60,800 bases of DNA from Lachnospiraceae bacterium (GCA_018056425.1 JAGPFR010000013.1:1-60800); one strand, 5' to 3'; numbered from the stretch's first letter, positions 41,260-49,756 are shown. The notes: a model not told the origin generated them from the letters alone. Numbers and translations: made by a program.

Positions 41260-42060
41260 TTATGCTACGACAGTATTCTTGCCGTTTTGTTTTCCTATAT
41301 AAAGCTTCTCATCCGCAGCTACGATCCATTTATTCAATGCAACGGATTTATCCTTTTCCTCAACACCTGCGGTAATCGTTACCTTGATCTCCCGGCCTTC
41401 ATACTCAAGCCTGATATCCTCAACCGTCTTGCGGAGTTTTTCGATGGTTTCCGTCCCATCATCTGTCAGGATCAGGAATTCTTCGCCGCCCCATCTGGAC
41501 ACCTTACAATCTCTGCAGACATCATTCATCGCTTCCGCTATCTTTTTAAGGACCTCATCACCCGCAATATGTCCGTATACGTCATTGATCTTCTTGAAAT
41601 CATCTACATCTATCATCGCGATGTAATGATCCTTGTCGTCATCATATGCCTCATTCAGTCTCTTCATCATGTAGTGCCTGTTGTACAGATGGGTGAGGAA
41701 ATCTGTGTTGGCTCGTTCCGTCTGCTTCTTATCGCTTTCGATTATCTGACGTATAAGAAGTCTTGCATAATATGTCAGAAGCCCGATAACGATCAATGAA
41801 TTGGAGAACCAGAAGAATCCGGCATAAACAGGATCAATATCATATACCGGCCCGATATAGGCGGCATGAATCGTGCTGATCATATACATTGCAACAACAA
41901 GTATTGCATAAAATGTGGTTTCGATCTTTCTGTACCTGACTTTATATGCCAGGTACTCTGTAGTAAACAGTATCGGTATCATCGACATGGTATACAGATG
42001 AAATCCGAATTTATTCCCAAGGAACATTGTTGTCACGCTCATATAAAGTGTGAGCCACAA
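41260..42060 (-). CDS. GGDEF diguanylate cyclase with truncated N-terminal membrane domain
   Basis: From a TTG at 42060 the product has 266 residues: three membrane helices (about 10-30, 45-65 and 75-100), a linker coiled coil, then a GGDEF domain with NTDFLTHLYNRHYM, IAMIDVDDFKKINDVYGH, SRWGGEEFLIL (GGEEF active-site variant, functional) and AADEKLYIGKQNGKN. The reading frame stays open upstream to about 42150 and reads [18 protein letters not shown], membrane-like sequence that belongs to this protein, but no credible start or RBS exists. At 42150 it runs into ribBA. The gene therefore lost its 5' end in a deletion. Confidence 0.8.
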   Translation of the reverse strand: MWLTLYMSVTTMFLGNKFGFHLYTMSMIPILFTTEYLAYKVRYRKIETTFYAILVVAMYMISTIHAAYIGPVYDIDPVYAGFFWFSNSLIVIGLLTYYARLLIRQIIESDKKQTERANTDFLTHLYNRHYMMKRLNEAYDDDKDHYIAMIDVDDFKKINDVYGHIAGDEVLKKIAEAMNDVCRDCKVSRWGGEEFLILTDDGTETIEKLRKTVEDIRLEYEGREIKVTITAGVEEKDKSVALNKWIVAADEKLYIGKQNGKNTVVA

Positions 42061-42101
42061 ATAAACTATTCTGACATACTTTCCGAGTCTGTCATGCCTG
42101 A

Positions 42102-42284
42102 TCAGATAAAAACCATGTACATATACAAGCGCTGTCGGTATGCCATGAAGTTTACGTTCTCCGTAGTTGCAAACTCTGCCGCGCAGATAAGATCACCTTC
42201 ATTTTCACGATCCTCATCATCGGTAACGAGGATCAGTTTTCCTTTTTTAAGTTCTTCAATAGCTTCCTTTACAGATCCTGTCAT
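42102..42284 (-). pseudogene. 5' fragment of ribBA (DHBP synthase), truncated by deletion
   Basis: It begins [20 protein letters not shown], then [20 protein letters not shown] and ENVNFMA, the canonical RibB start with the metal-binding DEDRENEGD motif. After about 46 residues the sequence switches to unrelated codons ([12 protein letters not shown]) that lie antiparallel in frame terms with the GGDEF gene. The remaining ~350 residues of a RibBA protein are gone, and no ribH follows. Its ATG overlaps the ribE end by 29 bases, as in a rib operon. Confidence 0.82.
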
Positions 42285-42885
42285 ACACACTTTCCTTCCT
42301 GTCACTTACAAACTTCTTAATGTATTTCCCTATTACATCGGTCTCTATGTTCACCACATCACCCGGCCTTTTGTTACGTAGAACCGTAGCATCCAGAGTA
42401 TGCGGAATGATCGAAACCGAAAAGCTCTGCGAACTGACCTTGGCCACCGTAAGACTGATACCGTCTATCGCAACCGATCCCTTCATTACGATCCCATCCA
42501 GAAGTTCCGGACCTGCTAAGATCTCATACCACTTCGCATTTCCGTCATCGAAACACGCTTTGATCTTAGCCGTTCCGTCGATATGACCGCTTACGATGTG
42601 ACCTCCGAATCTGCTGCCAACAGCCATCGCTCTCTCCAGATTGACTTCGTCACCGATCCGCAGATTTCCCAGACTCGATCTCATAAAAGTCTCATTCATC
42701 ACATCGACCGTAAACTCACCTTCGGAAAATAAAACAACCGTAAGACACACACCGTTAACCGCGATCGAATCTCCGATATGTACGTCTTCCAGAATCTTCC
42801 CTGCCCTTATGACAAGCCTGCTTTCGCGGCTGTTTCTGCGAAGACTTTTTACCGTGCCGAGTTCTTCAACTATCCCTGTGAACAC
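42256..42885 (-). CDS. ribE: Riboflavin synthase alpha subunit
   Basis: 209 residues in two similar lumazine-binding halves: [69 protein letters not shown], then [30 protein letters not shown] and [14 protein letters not shown]. All conserved blocks are present, so the enzyme looks intact. It overlaps the ribD 3' end by 20 bases. It dismutates 6,7-dimethyl-8-ribityllumazine to riboflavin, but ribH to make that substrate is not in this window. Confidence 0.93.
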   Translation of the reverse strand: MFTGIVEELGTVKSLRRNSRESRLVIRAGKILEDVHIGDSIAVNGVCLTVVLFSEGEFTVDVMNETFMRSSLGNLRIGDEVNLERAMAVGSRFGGHIVSGHIDGTAKIKACFDDGNAKWYEILAGPELLDGIVMKGSVAIDGISLTVAKVSSQSFSVSIIPHTLDATVLRNKRPGDVVNIETDVIGKYIKKFVSDRKESVYDRICKGSY

Positions 42886-43399
42886 CGTACTTCACCTCAC
42901 TTTCCACTAAAATGTCATCACCGAGTTTCGTGATCTTAACCGGATCGAGGATAACTGCATCTTCGATTCTTCCGATACCATCACCGCCTACCGGAGTTTT
43001 TGCATCACCACCGAAGATCTTAGGAGCAATGTATGTATGAACCTCGTCAACGATCTGCGCCTCGATCGCGCTGAAGTTAAGCTGTGACCCTCCTTCAAGT
43101 AAGATGCTGTCGATCCCTTTTTCACCGAGAATCCTCATCAGATCCGTGCAGGGCGGTGTTTTCCCGTGATGACAGCAGGGCTCTAATGTCACATAGATAG
43201 TCGCACCGTCAGGTTTTTCCGTGCAGTTTCCCAGCGCATTCCTTTCCGCATGGAGATGGCCGTATTTTTCGTGATAACCTTCACCGATGATCCTGCCGTT
43301 CTTAACTATCACCGCACCGACCATCGGGTTTGGATTCGTATATCCCCTTCCGCGCACCGCAAGCTCCAGCGCCAGCCTCATGTAATATTCATCATTCAT
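42866..43399 (-). CDS. ribD: RibD deaminase/reductase with large in-frame internal deletion
   Basis: 177 residues instead of about 360. The first 86 are the deaminase start: MRLALELAVRGRGYTNPNPM, GEGYHEKYGHLHAERNAL (zinc HAE) and TLEPCCHHGKTPPCTDL (zinc cysteines). The sequence then jumps directly to MRILGEKGIDSILLEGGSQL and DEVHTYIAPKIFGGDAKTPV, which is the end of the reductase domain. The deaminase C-terminal part and the NADPH-binding core are missing, without a frameshift. Activity is very unlikely. ATG 43399 follows TTGGAGGAA. First gene after the FMN riboswitch. Confidence 0.85.
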   Translation of the reverse strand: MNDEYYMRLALELAVRGRGYTNPNPMVGAVIVKNGRIIGEGYHEKYGHLHAERNALGNCTEKPDGATIYVTLEPCCHHGKTPPCTDLMRILGEKGIDSILLEGGSQLNFSAIEAQIVDEVHTYIAPKIFGGDAKTPVGGDGIGRIEDAVILDPVKITKLGDDILVESEVKYGVHRDS

Positions 43400-43416
43400 A
43401 AATTCCTCCAATAAAA

Positions 43417-43444
43417 AAGTCCTGAAGCTATACTTCAGGACTTT
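43417..43444 (-). terminator. Second terminator of the FMN riboswitch expression platform
   Basis: AAAGTCCTGAAG and CTTCAGGACTTT form a 12-bp stem with loop TATAG followed by TTTTTTATT, 11-18 bases before the ribD start. Confidence 0.85.
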
Positions 43445-43484
43445 AATGACGCCACTGCATATTTTCCCCTTCGGGAAAATAAAA

Positions 43485-43507
43485 CCCCGGGCATAATATA
43501 CCCGGGG
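43485..43507 (-). terminator. First terminator-like hairpin after the FMN aptamer
   Basis: CCCCGGG and CCCGGGG pair around TATATTATG; TTTTATTTT follows on the minus strand. It lies between the aptamer and the second terminator. Confidence 0.7.
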
Positions 43508-43527
43508 CAGAAATGCAAACAGCAATA

Positions 43528-43636
43528 CATCTTCTTTCATCCAGACTATACTGTCGGCCCCGGAATCTCACCGGATCATGCCTTACGGCTCGCGGGCTTT
43601 ACCGCCGGTAGGGAATCACACCCTGCCCTGAAGATT
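43528..43636 (-). ncRNA. FMN riboswitch (RFN element) controlling the rib genes
   Basis: On the minus strand the element reads ATCTTCAGGGCAGGGTG, ATTCCCTACCGGCGGTAAAG, CCCGCGAGCC, GATCCGGTGAGATTCCGG, GGCCGACAGTATAGTCTGG and ATGAAAGAAGAT. All the conserved RFN blocks are present in order. FMN binding normally causes termination before ribD. An extended -10 (TGATATAAT, 43655-43660) lies just upstream at the mgsA end. The aptamer looks intact although the genes it controls are damaged. Confidence 0.95.
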
Positions 43637-43665
43637 AATTATTCGATTGAATGCATTATATCACA

Positions 43666-44136
43666 TCAAAGAAGCGTTTGTGCTCTGTTTGCGATATTTT
43701 GCTTAAAATTTATAACATCGTGATCGTACTCTTCATCCATAAATGAAGAATGAATCAGGAAATCGGCAGTTGCCTTGTTATTGGCAAAGGGAATGTCATA
43801 AACCTGGGCAATTCTCATGAGTGCCTTAACATCGGGATCGTGAGGAGCTGCGGTAAGGGGATCCGAAAAAAAGATAACAAAGTCGATCTTACCCTCTACG
43901 ATCTTTGCTCCGATCTGCTGGTCACCGCCAAGAGGACCCGAATTATAACCTCTTACCGGAAGATTGGTAGCATCCGTGATCATACGGGCTGTTGTTCCGG
44001 TTCCGCACAGAAAATGCTTCTTTAATGTCTCGGCATTATCTTTACACCACTGGATCAGCTCAGGCTTTTTCCCGTCATGAGCAATCAGGGCGATGTTTTT
44101 TTGTTTTCCAATTGTAAGTGTAATCGTATCTGACAT
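43666..44136 (-). CDS. mgsA: Methylglyoxal synthase
   Basis: 156 residues: NIALIAHDGKKPELIQWC, FLCGTGTTARMI (phosphate loop), VRGYNSGPLGGDQQIGAKI (catalytic aspartate), FVIFFSDPLTAAPHDPDVKA (aspartate and histidine) and FANNKATADFLI. It converts dihydroxyacetone phosphate to methylglyoxal, bypassing lower glycolysis when phosphate is low. Full length with all catalytic residues visible. RBS GGAGGTTCCGAA upstream of the ATG. Confidence 0.95.
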   Translation of the reverse strand: MSDTITLTIGKQKNIALIAHDGKKPELIQWCKDNAETLKKHFLCGTGTTARMITDATNLPVRGYNSGPLGGDQQIGAKIVEGKIDFVIFFSDPLTAAPHDPDVKALMRIAQVYDIPFANNKATADFLIHSSFMDEEYDHDVINFKQNIANRAQTLL

Positions 44137-44202
44137 TTCGGAACCTCCGATTCTTTCTTTTTACCTTTATATAATAGCAAATTATTCGATATATTCAACA
44201 TT

Positions 44203-44304
44203 ATGGAAGAACTCTCCGCTACAGTCACCACCCTTGCAAGCTCTGCAAATGATCTCAAGACCATTGCCGAACAGCTTAACGAGGATATGAAGTTCTTTAA
44301 GTAA
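44203..44304 (+). pseudogene. C-terminal remnant of a methyl-accepting chemotaxis protein
   Basis: 33 codons: MEELSATVTTLASSANDLKT then IAEQLNEDMKFFK and stop. This is the last stretch of an MCP signalling domain (..SMEELSATVTTLA..A..L..IAE.L). Upstream in frame there is no further MCP sequence, and a terminator follows at 44335. I read it as a 3' remnant after deletion of the rest. Confidence 0.72.
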
Positions 44305-44334
44305 TAAGGCTTAAGTCTCGATCAGAGGATATAA

Positions 44335-44362
44335 AGACCGCTTCCGAAACCGGAAGCGGTCT
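44335..44362 (+). terminator. Terminator of the lost chemoreceptor gene
   Basis: AGACCGCTTCC and GGAAGCGGTCT form a perfect stem around GAAACC, followed by CTTAGTTTT. It sits 30 bases after the MCP remnant. Confidence 0.85.
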
Positions 44363-44450
44363 CTTAGTTTTATGTTGTAAAACGATCCGGTTATGTAATA
44401 TTATGCAAGAGAAGCTACCAACCGGTTTACCTATGGGGAGTACACTATTT

Positions 44451-44792
44451 ATGGAAATAACACTTACAAACGGTTTTGTATCGGATTACGATGACTTTTA
44501 TCTCTGGGTTGAAAAATTTGAGGAAGACGCAGATGCAAGCGTAATTGCCAAAGATGAAGACGGCGAAGCTGTCTCCCTGACCAAAGCAAGAATCGGAATG
44601 GTAGTAGTCCACTCCGCATATGACAGTGAAGATGATTATGATGCCGCAGTTGAAGATCTCATGAGTGAAGATTACGATACCTTCGCAGAATTCGTTACCG
44701 ATGAGGATATGTACTATGTCGGAGTTGAAAGTCTGGATGAAGGCACTCCGCTTGATTCATTTGAAATCGGTGATGATGTTTATTACTGCTGA
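44451..44792 (+). CDS. Small acidic protein of unknown function
   Basis: 113 residues, very rich in Asp/Glu (AYDSEDDYDAAVEDLMSEDY, EEDADASVIAKDEDGEAVS). It starts MEITLTNGFVSDYDDFYLWV and ends in a DDVYYC tail. ATG 44451 is chosen because GGGGAG lies 10 bases upstream; an ATG at 44403 has no RBS. Soluble, no motif recognised. It ends one base before the stop of the converging response regulator gene. Confidence 0.6.
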   Translation: MEITLTNGFVSDYDDFYLWVEKFEEDADASVIAKDEDGEAVSLTKARIGMVVVHSAYDSEDDYDAAVEDLMSEDYDTFAEFVTDEDMYYVGVESLDEGTPLDSFEIGDDVYYC

Positions 44793-44793
44793 T

Positions 44794-45444
44794 CTATTTT
44801 CTGCCTGTAAGATAATACACCGCAAGGGCTGTCCTATGGGTCAGCCCTTCTTTATTCAGTATATTTGAAATATAGTTCTTAACAGTGCCTTCGGATATGA
44901 ACAGTCTTTCAGCTATCTCTTTATTGGAAAGGCCGTCCGCAACAGCCTTTATGATCTCAAGTTCGCGGGGCGAATAATCGGAGCCGTCAAAGCCGGCAGA
45001 TGCACCATCCGCCCTTCCTTCGGAGTCTGCAGCGTTTGATGCAAGAGACTCAAGTACATTCTCTTCCATTACACCGAGTCCGTTGTAAACCGACTTGATC
45101 ATCTGCTTAAGATGCTCAGGGGTGTGATTCTTGATAAGATATCCTTTTGCTCCGTTCTTAAGAGCTTTTCTTACAAGTTCATCGTCATCGAATGTTGTAA
45201 GGATGAGAACCTTTCCGAGTCCTTCTTCCACGATGATCTTGGTTGCCTCAATCCCATCCATCTCAGGCATCTGTATATCCATGAGGAAAATATCCGGTGC
45301 CGACTTCCTTGCAAGTTCAATCGCTTCCTTACCTGTTCCCGCAGTCCCGAGAACTTCAAACTCATCGTCGACATCAAGAATTATCTTCATTCCGTCTCTG
45401 ACAAAGTCGCTGTCATCTGCAATTATCACCTTGATCTTTTCCAT
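44794..45444 (-). CDS. NarL/LuxR-type response regulator
   Basis: 216 residues. Receiver: VIIADDSDFVRDGMKIILD, IFLMDIQMPEMDGIEATKII (phospho-aspartate), KVLILTTFDDDELVRKAL and GAKGYLIKNHTPEHLKQM. HTH: YSPRELEIIKAVADGLSNKE, IAERLFISEGTVKNYISNIL. It pairs with the kinase upstream (11-base gap) as in LiaSR/LnrJK systems. The likely binding site is the dyad at 49737-49756 upstream of the operon's first gene, which would make the operon autoregulated. Confidence 0.93.
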   Translation of the reverse strand: MEKIKVIIADDSDFVRDGMKIILDVDDEFEVLGTAGTGKEAIELARKSAPDIFLMDIQMPEMDGIEATKIIVEEGLGKVLILTTFDDDELVRKALKNGAKGYLIKNHTPEHLKQMIKSVYNGLGVMEENVLESLASNAADSEGRADGASAGFDGSDYSPRELEIIKAVADGLSNKEIAERLFISEGTVKNYISNILNKEGLTHRTALAVYYLTGRK

Positions 45445-45455
45445 ATCCGCTCCGT

Positions 45456-46592
45456 TTACTCACCTATCGGAAGAAGCATCATCACTTTGAATCCCGCTTC
45501 CGTTTCAAAGCTTATCATGCCGTTAACACTTCTTGCTCTCTGACGCATTCCGGATATTCCCATGCCGTCTTCTATCTTGGCACATCCGATCCCGTCATCT
45601 TCTATAGAACATCTGACCATCTTATTCATCACTACTATGACGATATTAATATGCTTGCACTTTGCATACTTCATCGAGTTGGACACCGCTTCATATGCAT
45701 TATCCAATATCACCTCCCACAGATTATCGGGAACCTGTGAAGTATCGCCTTCCGTAGTCAGATTAGCTTCAACACCCTTATTGTTACAGTCTTCGCACAG
45801 TTCATACAGATGAAGCATTGCGATCTTTCTCTTCTCGGGACGTTCCTTGCGAAGTATCGCGCGTATCTCATCCATCCCGGTTCTGAGCTGATCGATAACA
45901 GCCTGTACCATCGCTACGGCCTTATCTGGATCCTTATCCATCAGAACCTTTACTCCCTCAAGCTGATATATCGATCCGTTGATATTATGACCCAGCCTGT
46001 CATGGAGAGTCTGTGACAATTCCGCTCTGTCCTCGAGAATCTTATTCTGTGCATTGAGCATGCTCTTATTGAGCTCAGCCTTTGCACTGTATTCCTGATA
46101 CTGCATTTCCTTCTTTAGGTTCTGCTCAGTCTCAAGATCACTTCTGGTACGTTTGATCAGTTCCTTTATTACATAGTTCTGCTGAATGTATAGCGTAGCC
46201 ATCATGAACACTATAACAAACAGCGTAAGGAATCCTATCGGTGTATCTATAAGCGTCCCGATCAGCGGGACAAAATAAAACTTATAATCAATATCCGGAA
46301 AAAGAGAAAGCAGCTCATACGCACTTAAGAATCCGAAAGGAACGAAATATCTTCCTCCCATATATATGAGCAATAAGGCTATGATGCATGAAAGAGCAAG
46401 ACACGCCATCTTCCCGCTTCCCTTCATGAATTCTTTTGCCGCAAGGCATCCTATATATAACGAAACGAGAAGGAGTATCTTGACGGATACCCCTGTCTCG
46501 TTAACTGCATTCATTATTCCGTATACGCTGAATACTATAAGAAGTGTCAGTTTTATCAATAAGAAATTTTTATCTCTTATATTCTCACTCAT
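45456..46592 (-). CDS. Sensor histidine kinase, HisKA_3 (NarX/LiaS type)
   Basis: 378 residues. About five N-terminal membrane helices (NFLLIKLTLLIVFSVYGIMN, ILLLVSLYIGCLAAKEF, MACLALSCIIALLLIYMGG and two more), a coiled coil (LETEQNLKKEMQYQEYSAKA), then a HisKA_3 dimerisation helix with the phospho-histidine in LSQTLHDRLGHNINGS, and an ATPase domain (LDNAYEAVSNSMKYAKC, EDDGIGCAKIEDGMGISGM). ATG 46592 overlaps the permease stop by 8 bases. Kinases of this kind sense membrane-active compounds. Confidence 0.9.
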   Translation of the reverse strand: MSENIRDKNFLLIKLTLLIVFSVYGIMNAVNETGVSVKILLLVSLYIGCLAAKEFMKGSGKMACLALSCIIALLLIYMGGRYFVPFGFLSAYELLSLFPDIDYKFYFVPLIGTLIDTPIGFLTLFVIVFMMATLYIQQNYVIKELIKRTRSDLETEQNLKKEMQYQEYSAKAELNKSMLNAQNKILEDRAELSQTLHDRLGHNINGSIYQLEGVKVLMDKDPDKAVAMVQAVIDQLRTGMDEIRAILRKERPEKRKIAMLHLYELCEDCNNKGVEANLTTEGDTSQVPDNLWEVILDNAYEAVSNSMKYAKCKHINIVIVVMNKMVRCSIEDDGIGCAKIEDGMGISGMRQRARSVNGMISFETEAGFKVMMLLPIGE

Positions 46593-47832
46593 GATTCCTG
46601 ATCTTGATCCCGATACTGCCCAAGCCCAAAGTGACAATAAGATATGCTGCCGTTACACATAATATCATAAAATACACCTTATTGTCCCCAAGCATCATCA
46701 TTTCCGTAGCATCAAGAAACCATTTCGAAGGCATGAGATAGGACATGGTTTTGATGGCATCGCCGGCTGCATCAAGTGAGAAATATAATCCGGACAAAAG
46801 TGATGAAAGTGTCCACAGGATAAACGCAGATACCGTTGCACTCATTACATCATCAAACAGGATTCCGATCATAAGACTGAGTGAGCAGAATATCAATCCA
46901 AGCAGGAATATCATACTGAAAAATCCTACGCGGCTCATACCCAGTTTGTCCGCATCTATCGAGAGTGTAATCACGCTTGTCACTATCGCAAACAGAAAAG
47001 ATACGATACCTCCGCATATGAACTTGGCAGCAAAATACTGTGCATCCGTAAGGAGAGACAGCTTAACTCTGGTAAGAACCATATCCTTTCTTTCACGGAT
47101 GACCGAATAAGCTATCAGCACTCCGCCGAATACAAATCCGAGAGTCAGGAACGCAAATGCGTAACCCATAAGTGCTTTCTGATCCAACTGTTTATCGGTG
47201 AGAGCTCTGCCGGCTGTTCCGTCTAAAAGTACGGTTTCTTTTGCCGGAAGGAAATCACGCAGGGTATCGAGATTGTTAATAATCTCATCTTCACTTCCCA
47301 TGAAAAGAGCATTGGAAACCTGTCCCATGAACATCCTGATTTCATTTTCGAGAAGTTCAAATCTCTCATCATCCGAAAGGATATATACTGTAAGAGCTTT
47401 ATCCGCATCACCGTTTAAGACATATTTATCAAAATCTTTGTTAAGGTAAAGATCTGATCCCACGAAATCATTGTATCCGTCAAAGTTTACATGATCCGTA
47501 ACTTCTGCTTCCGTGATATCCGGAGTCTTTACTCTAACGACAGTGATCATACCGCTCTCAGCCAGGCATTCGAGCATATACTCGGACAGTTCGCTGCAGG
47601 ATGCATCATAAACCTTGATCACATACTTACCGCCTCCGCCGAAATATCCGACCCTTTCATCGGCTTCATTAATTTCAATAATCTCTTCTCGTTCGGACAC
47701 ATCGCGCAATCCGAAGTTTTCTGCCTGCAGTCTGAGCATGAGCATGGATAATACAGGCATAATGATCAGGAATATCCAGAAGATAATGTTTCTGAACAAT
47801 AATTTCAGAGTTGATTTTATTATGCTGGTCAT
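46585..47832 (-). CDS. ABC-2 type permease (second of the pair), LnrN-like
   Basis: 415 residues: one N-terminal helix (LLFRNIIFWIFLIIMPVLSM), an extracytoplasmic domain of about 180 residues, then five helices (LMGYAFAFLTLGFVFGGVLIAYS, FICGGIVSFLFAIVTSVITL and others) with the coupling segment VIRERKDMVLTRVKLSLLTD. This is the ABC2_membrane_3 family. ATG 47832 overlaps the previous gene's stop by one base. Two unlike permeases with one ATPase match the LnrLMN linearmycin exporter of Bacillus. Confidence 0.87.
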   Translation of the reverse strand: MTSIIKSTLKLLFRNIIFWIFLIIMPVLSMLMLRLQAENFGLRDVSEREEIIEINEADERVGYFGGGGKYVIKVYDASCSELSEYMLECLAESGMITVVRVKTPDITEAEVTDHVNFDGYNDFVGSDLYLNKDFDKYVLNGDADKALTVYILSDDERFELLENEIRMFMGQVSNALFMGSEDEIINNLDTLRDFLPAKETVLLDGTAGRALTDKQLDQKALMGYAFAFLTLGFVFGGVLIAYSVIRERKDMVLTRVKLSLLTDAQYFAAKFICGGIVSFLFAIVTSVITLSIDADKLGMSRVGFFSMIFLLGLIFCSLSLMIGILFDDVMSATVSAFILWTLSSLLSGLYFSLDAAGDAIKTMSYLMPSKWFLDATEMMMLGDNKVYFMILCVTAAYLIVTLGLGSIGIKIRNHE

Positions 47833-48893
47833 TATCTTACTCTCCTCCTTAAACCCGCAACTCCGACAGACATGGCAGAGCATACGGCTGTTATCGCACA
47901 GGGAATTGTTATCGCACTTATCACGTAGTCACTCTTTCCCATACTTGAAAGTTCAACCAACGCCCTGTTGGAGTGATAAATGGGCATAAGATGCTTTAAC
48001 CATTCAGGCATTGAAGACATAATATAGGACTCAAAAGTTCCGCCGATAAATCCCATTGTCCAGATAAGCGCAAAGGCTATGAATATTGCTGCTACGGTAC
48101 TGTTTGTAAATTCATACAACATAAGTCCGAAGGAGGAAGCAGCTACAATAAGTGCCAGAACTATCACCGAGGAAAGAATTATATTTCCCCAATGCACGCC
48201 GAGCAGTAACGAGTTGCATACCGCAGCTATTCCAAGGGATAATCCGACGCTGCAGACAAGCGGTACCAGCCTCGACATATAGATCTGAAAAGCAGACAGG
48301 TTTGAAACCTGTAATCTCTCCGGAATATTATGCTTACGTTCATTGGATAAAAGTCCCGCAGCACATACGATTGCCAGCCATCCGAAATAAACTATGTAGA
48401 TGATTCCGTAATAATCGGTTGAATCGATTGCCGGAGCATAGTCCGGATGTTCAATCCTGATCTCAGTATTTTTGATGTCCCCGCTGATCATGGCTGTAAA
48501 GAAGGTGTTCATAAGGTGCTCAAGGACCGCACCTTCCGTTTGGTAATCGTTTGATTTATAAACCGTATATGAATCCGGTCCGAATTCCACAAATCCGCGA
48601 AGATCGTACCCGCGAACACTTTCTTCAGCGGTTCCGGGTTCGTATTCTACGAAGTAAACTCCGTTTTCTTCACCGATATCTTTGAGCGTATCGATATACG
48701 GATACAGATTACTGTCTTCCTCTATACTGTATCCCGCTTTAAATTCGGATGCTCCCTCGTAGCTTTCAAAAATTGCCGAGAACGCACTGGCAAGTACAGC
48801 CGATACAATGACGGGACCGATTATATAGATAATGAGATTAACCCCGTTTCTGAACATGATCTTGAAATTGTTCTTTATCAAATATCTGATCAT
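47832..48893 (-). CDS. ABC-2 type permease (first of the pair), LnrM-like
   Basis: 353 residues: an N-terminal helix (NLIIYIIGPVIVSAVLASAF), an extracytoplasmic domain (to about residue 160) and five helices with GLLSNERKHNIPERLQVSNL as coupling segment. It shares the ABC2_membrane_3 layout with the next gene. The ATG overlaps the ATPase stop by one base (TAATG). It probably forms a heterodimeric permease with the product of the following gene. Confidence 0.87.
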   Translation of the reverse strand: MIRYLIKNNFKIMFRNGVNLIIYIIGPVIVSAVLASAFSAIFESYEGASEFKAGYSIEEDSNLYPYIDTLKDIGEENGVYFVEYEPGTAEESVRGYDLRGFVEFGPDSYTVYKSNDYQTEGAVLEHLMNTFFTAMISGDIKNTEIRIEHPDYAPAIDSTDYYGIIYIVYFGWLAIVCAAGLLSNERKHNIPERLQVSNLSAFQIYMSRLVPLVCSVGLSLGIAAVCNSLLLGVHWGNIILSSVIVLALIVAASSFGLMLYEFTNSTVAAIFIAFALIWTMGFIGGTFESYIMSSMPEWLKHLMPIYHSNRALVELSSMGKSDYVISAITIPCAITAVCSAMSVGVAGLRRRVR

Positions 48894-49645
48894 TACATGT
48901 CCCTCAGTTTCTTTCCGGTAAGAGTAAGGAATACTTCCTCCAATGTGATCGAATTGACATCGTCGGATACCAGTTTCTTAAGTTCCTCACTCGTTCCGCT
49001 TGCGATGACTTTTCCGTTATCCATGATGGCAATCCTGGTGCAGATGGCCTCAACCTCTTCCATGTAATGGCTCGTATAGATGACTGTTGCACCGTTTTTA
49101 TTGGACTCCCTTATCTTCTCCAGGATAAAGTTTCTGGACTGGGGATCTATACCCACTGTGGGCTCATCGAATATGATAAGTTCGGGATGATGTCCGATCG
49201 CACAGGCAATGTTGAGTCTTCTTTTCATACCGCCCGAGAAAGTCTTGGCGTAATCATTACGTCTTTCGGAAAGCCCTACATATTCAAGGGACTCATCAAT
49301 CCTTTTCTTTAACTCAGAGCCCTTTATTCCGTAAAGAGATGTAAAGAGTTCCACATTCTCCCAAGCCTTGAGATTTCCGTGAATTGCAAGGTGCTGTGGA
49401 ATATATCCGAGCTTGCCGCTCAGTTCTCTTTTATTCTTCCTGAAATCCTTACCCATGAATTCCACGCTCCCGAAATCCGGCTTGATCAGGTTACAGATCA
49501 TATTCATGGTGGTACTCTTGCCTGCGCCGTTGGGACCGAGCAGACCGAATACTTCACCCTTTTTAATCTCCAGATTCAGGTTATCCACTACAGTTCTGTT
49601 ATCGTATCTTTTGGTCAGATCGACAGTCTTTAAGATCGTTTCCAT
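48893..49645 (-). CDS. ABC transporter ATP-binding protein, LnrL-like
   Basis: 250 residues: Walker A GPNGAGKST, Q-loop LGYIPQHLAIHG, signature FSGGMKRRLNIACAI, Walker B LIIFDEPTVGID and H-loop YTSHYMEE. This is the DrrA/LnrL-type ATPase group of antibiotic and lipid exporters. First gene of a five-gene operon (ATPase, permease, permease, kinase, regulator). RBS GGAGAA precedes the ATG. Confidence 0.92.
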   Translation of the reverse strand: METILKTVDLTKRYDNRTVVDNLNLEIKKGEVFGLLGPNGAGKSTTMNMICNLIKPDFGSVEFMGKDFRKNKRELSGKLGYIPQHLAIHGNLKAWENVELFTSLYGIKGSELKKRIDESLEYVGLSERRNDYAKTFSGGMKRRLNIACAIGHHPELIIFDEPTVGIDPQSRNFILEKIRESNKNGATVIYTSHYMEEVEAICTRIAIMDNGKVIASGTSEELKKLVSDDVNSITLEEVFLTLTGKKLRDM

Positions 49646-49703
49646 TTCATTTCTCCGTTTCTGTGTCGTGGTCTTGCTTGCATATACAGATTATCAATTC
49701 GTG

Positions 49704-49756
49704 TAAATACCTTGTAGTGAAAAAAGATACAATTTCAATATGACAAAAGTCATATT
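49704..49756 (-). promoter_or_regulatory. Promoter and activator dyad of the ABC/two-component operon
   Basis: AATATGAC-AAAA-GTCATATT (49737-49756) is a perfect 8-4-8 dyad, the geometry used by NarL-type regulators. Four bases later on the minus strand come -35 TTGTAT (49727-49732), a 17-base spacer and -10 TATTTA (49704-49709). Position immediately upstream of the -35 suits an activator. Confidence 0.7.
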
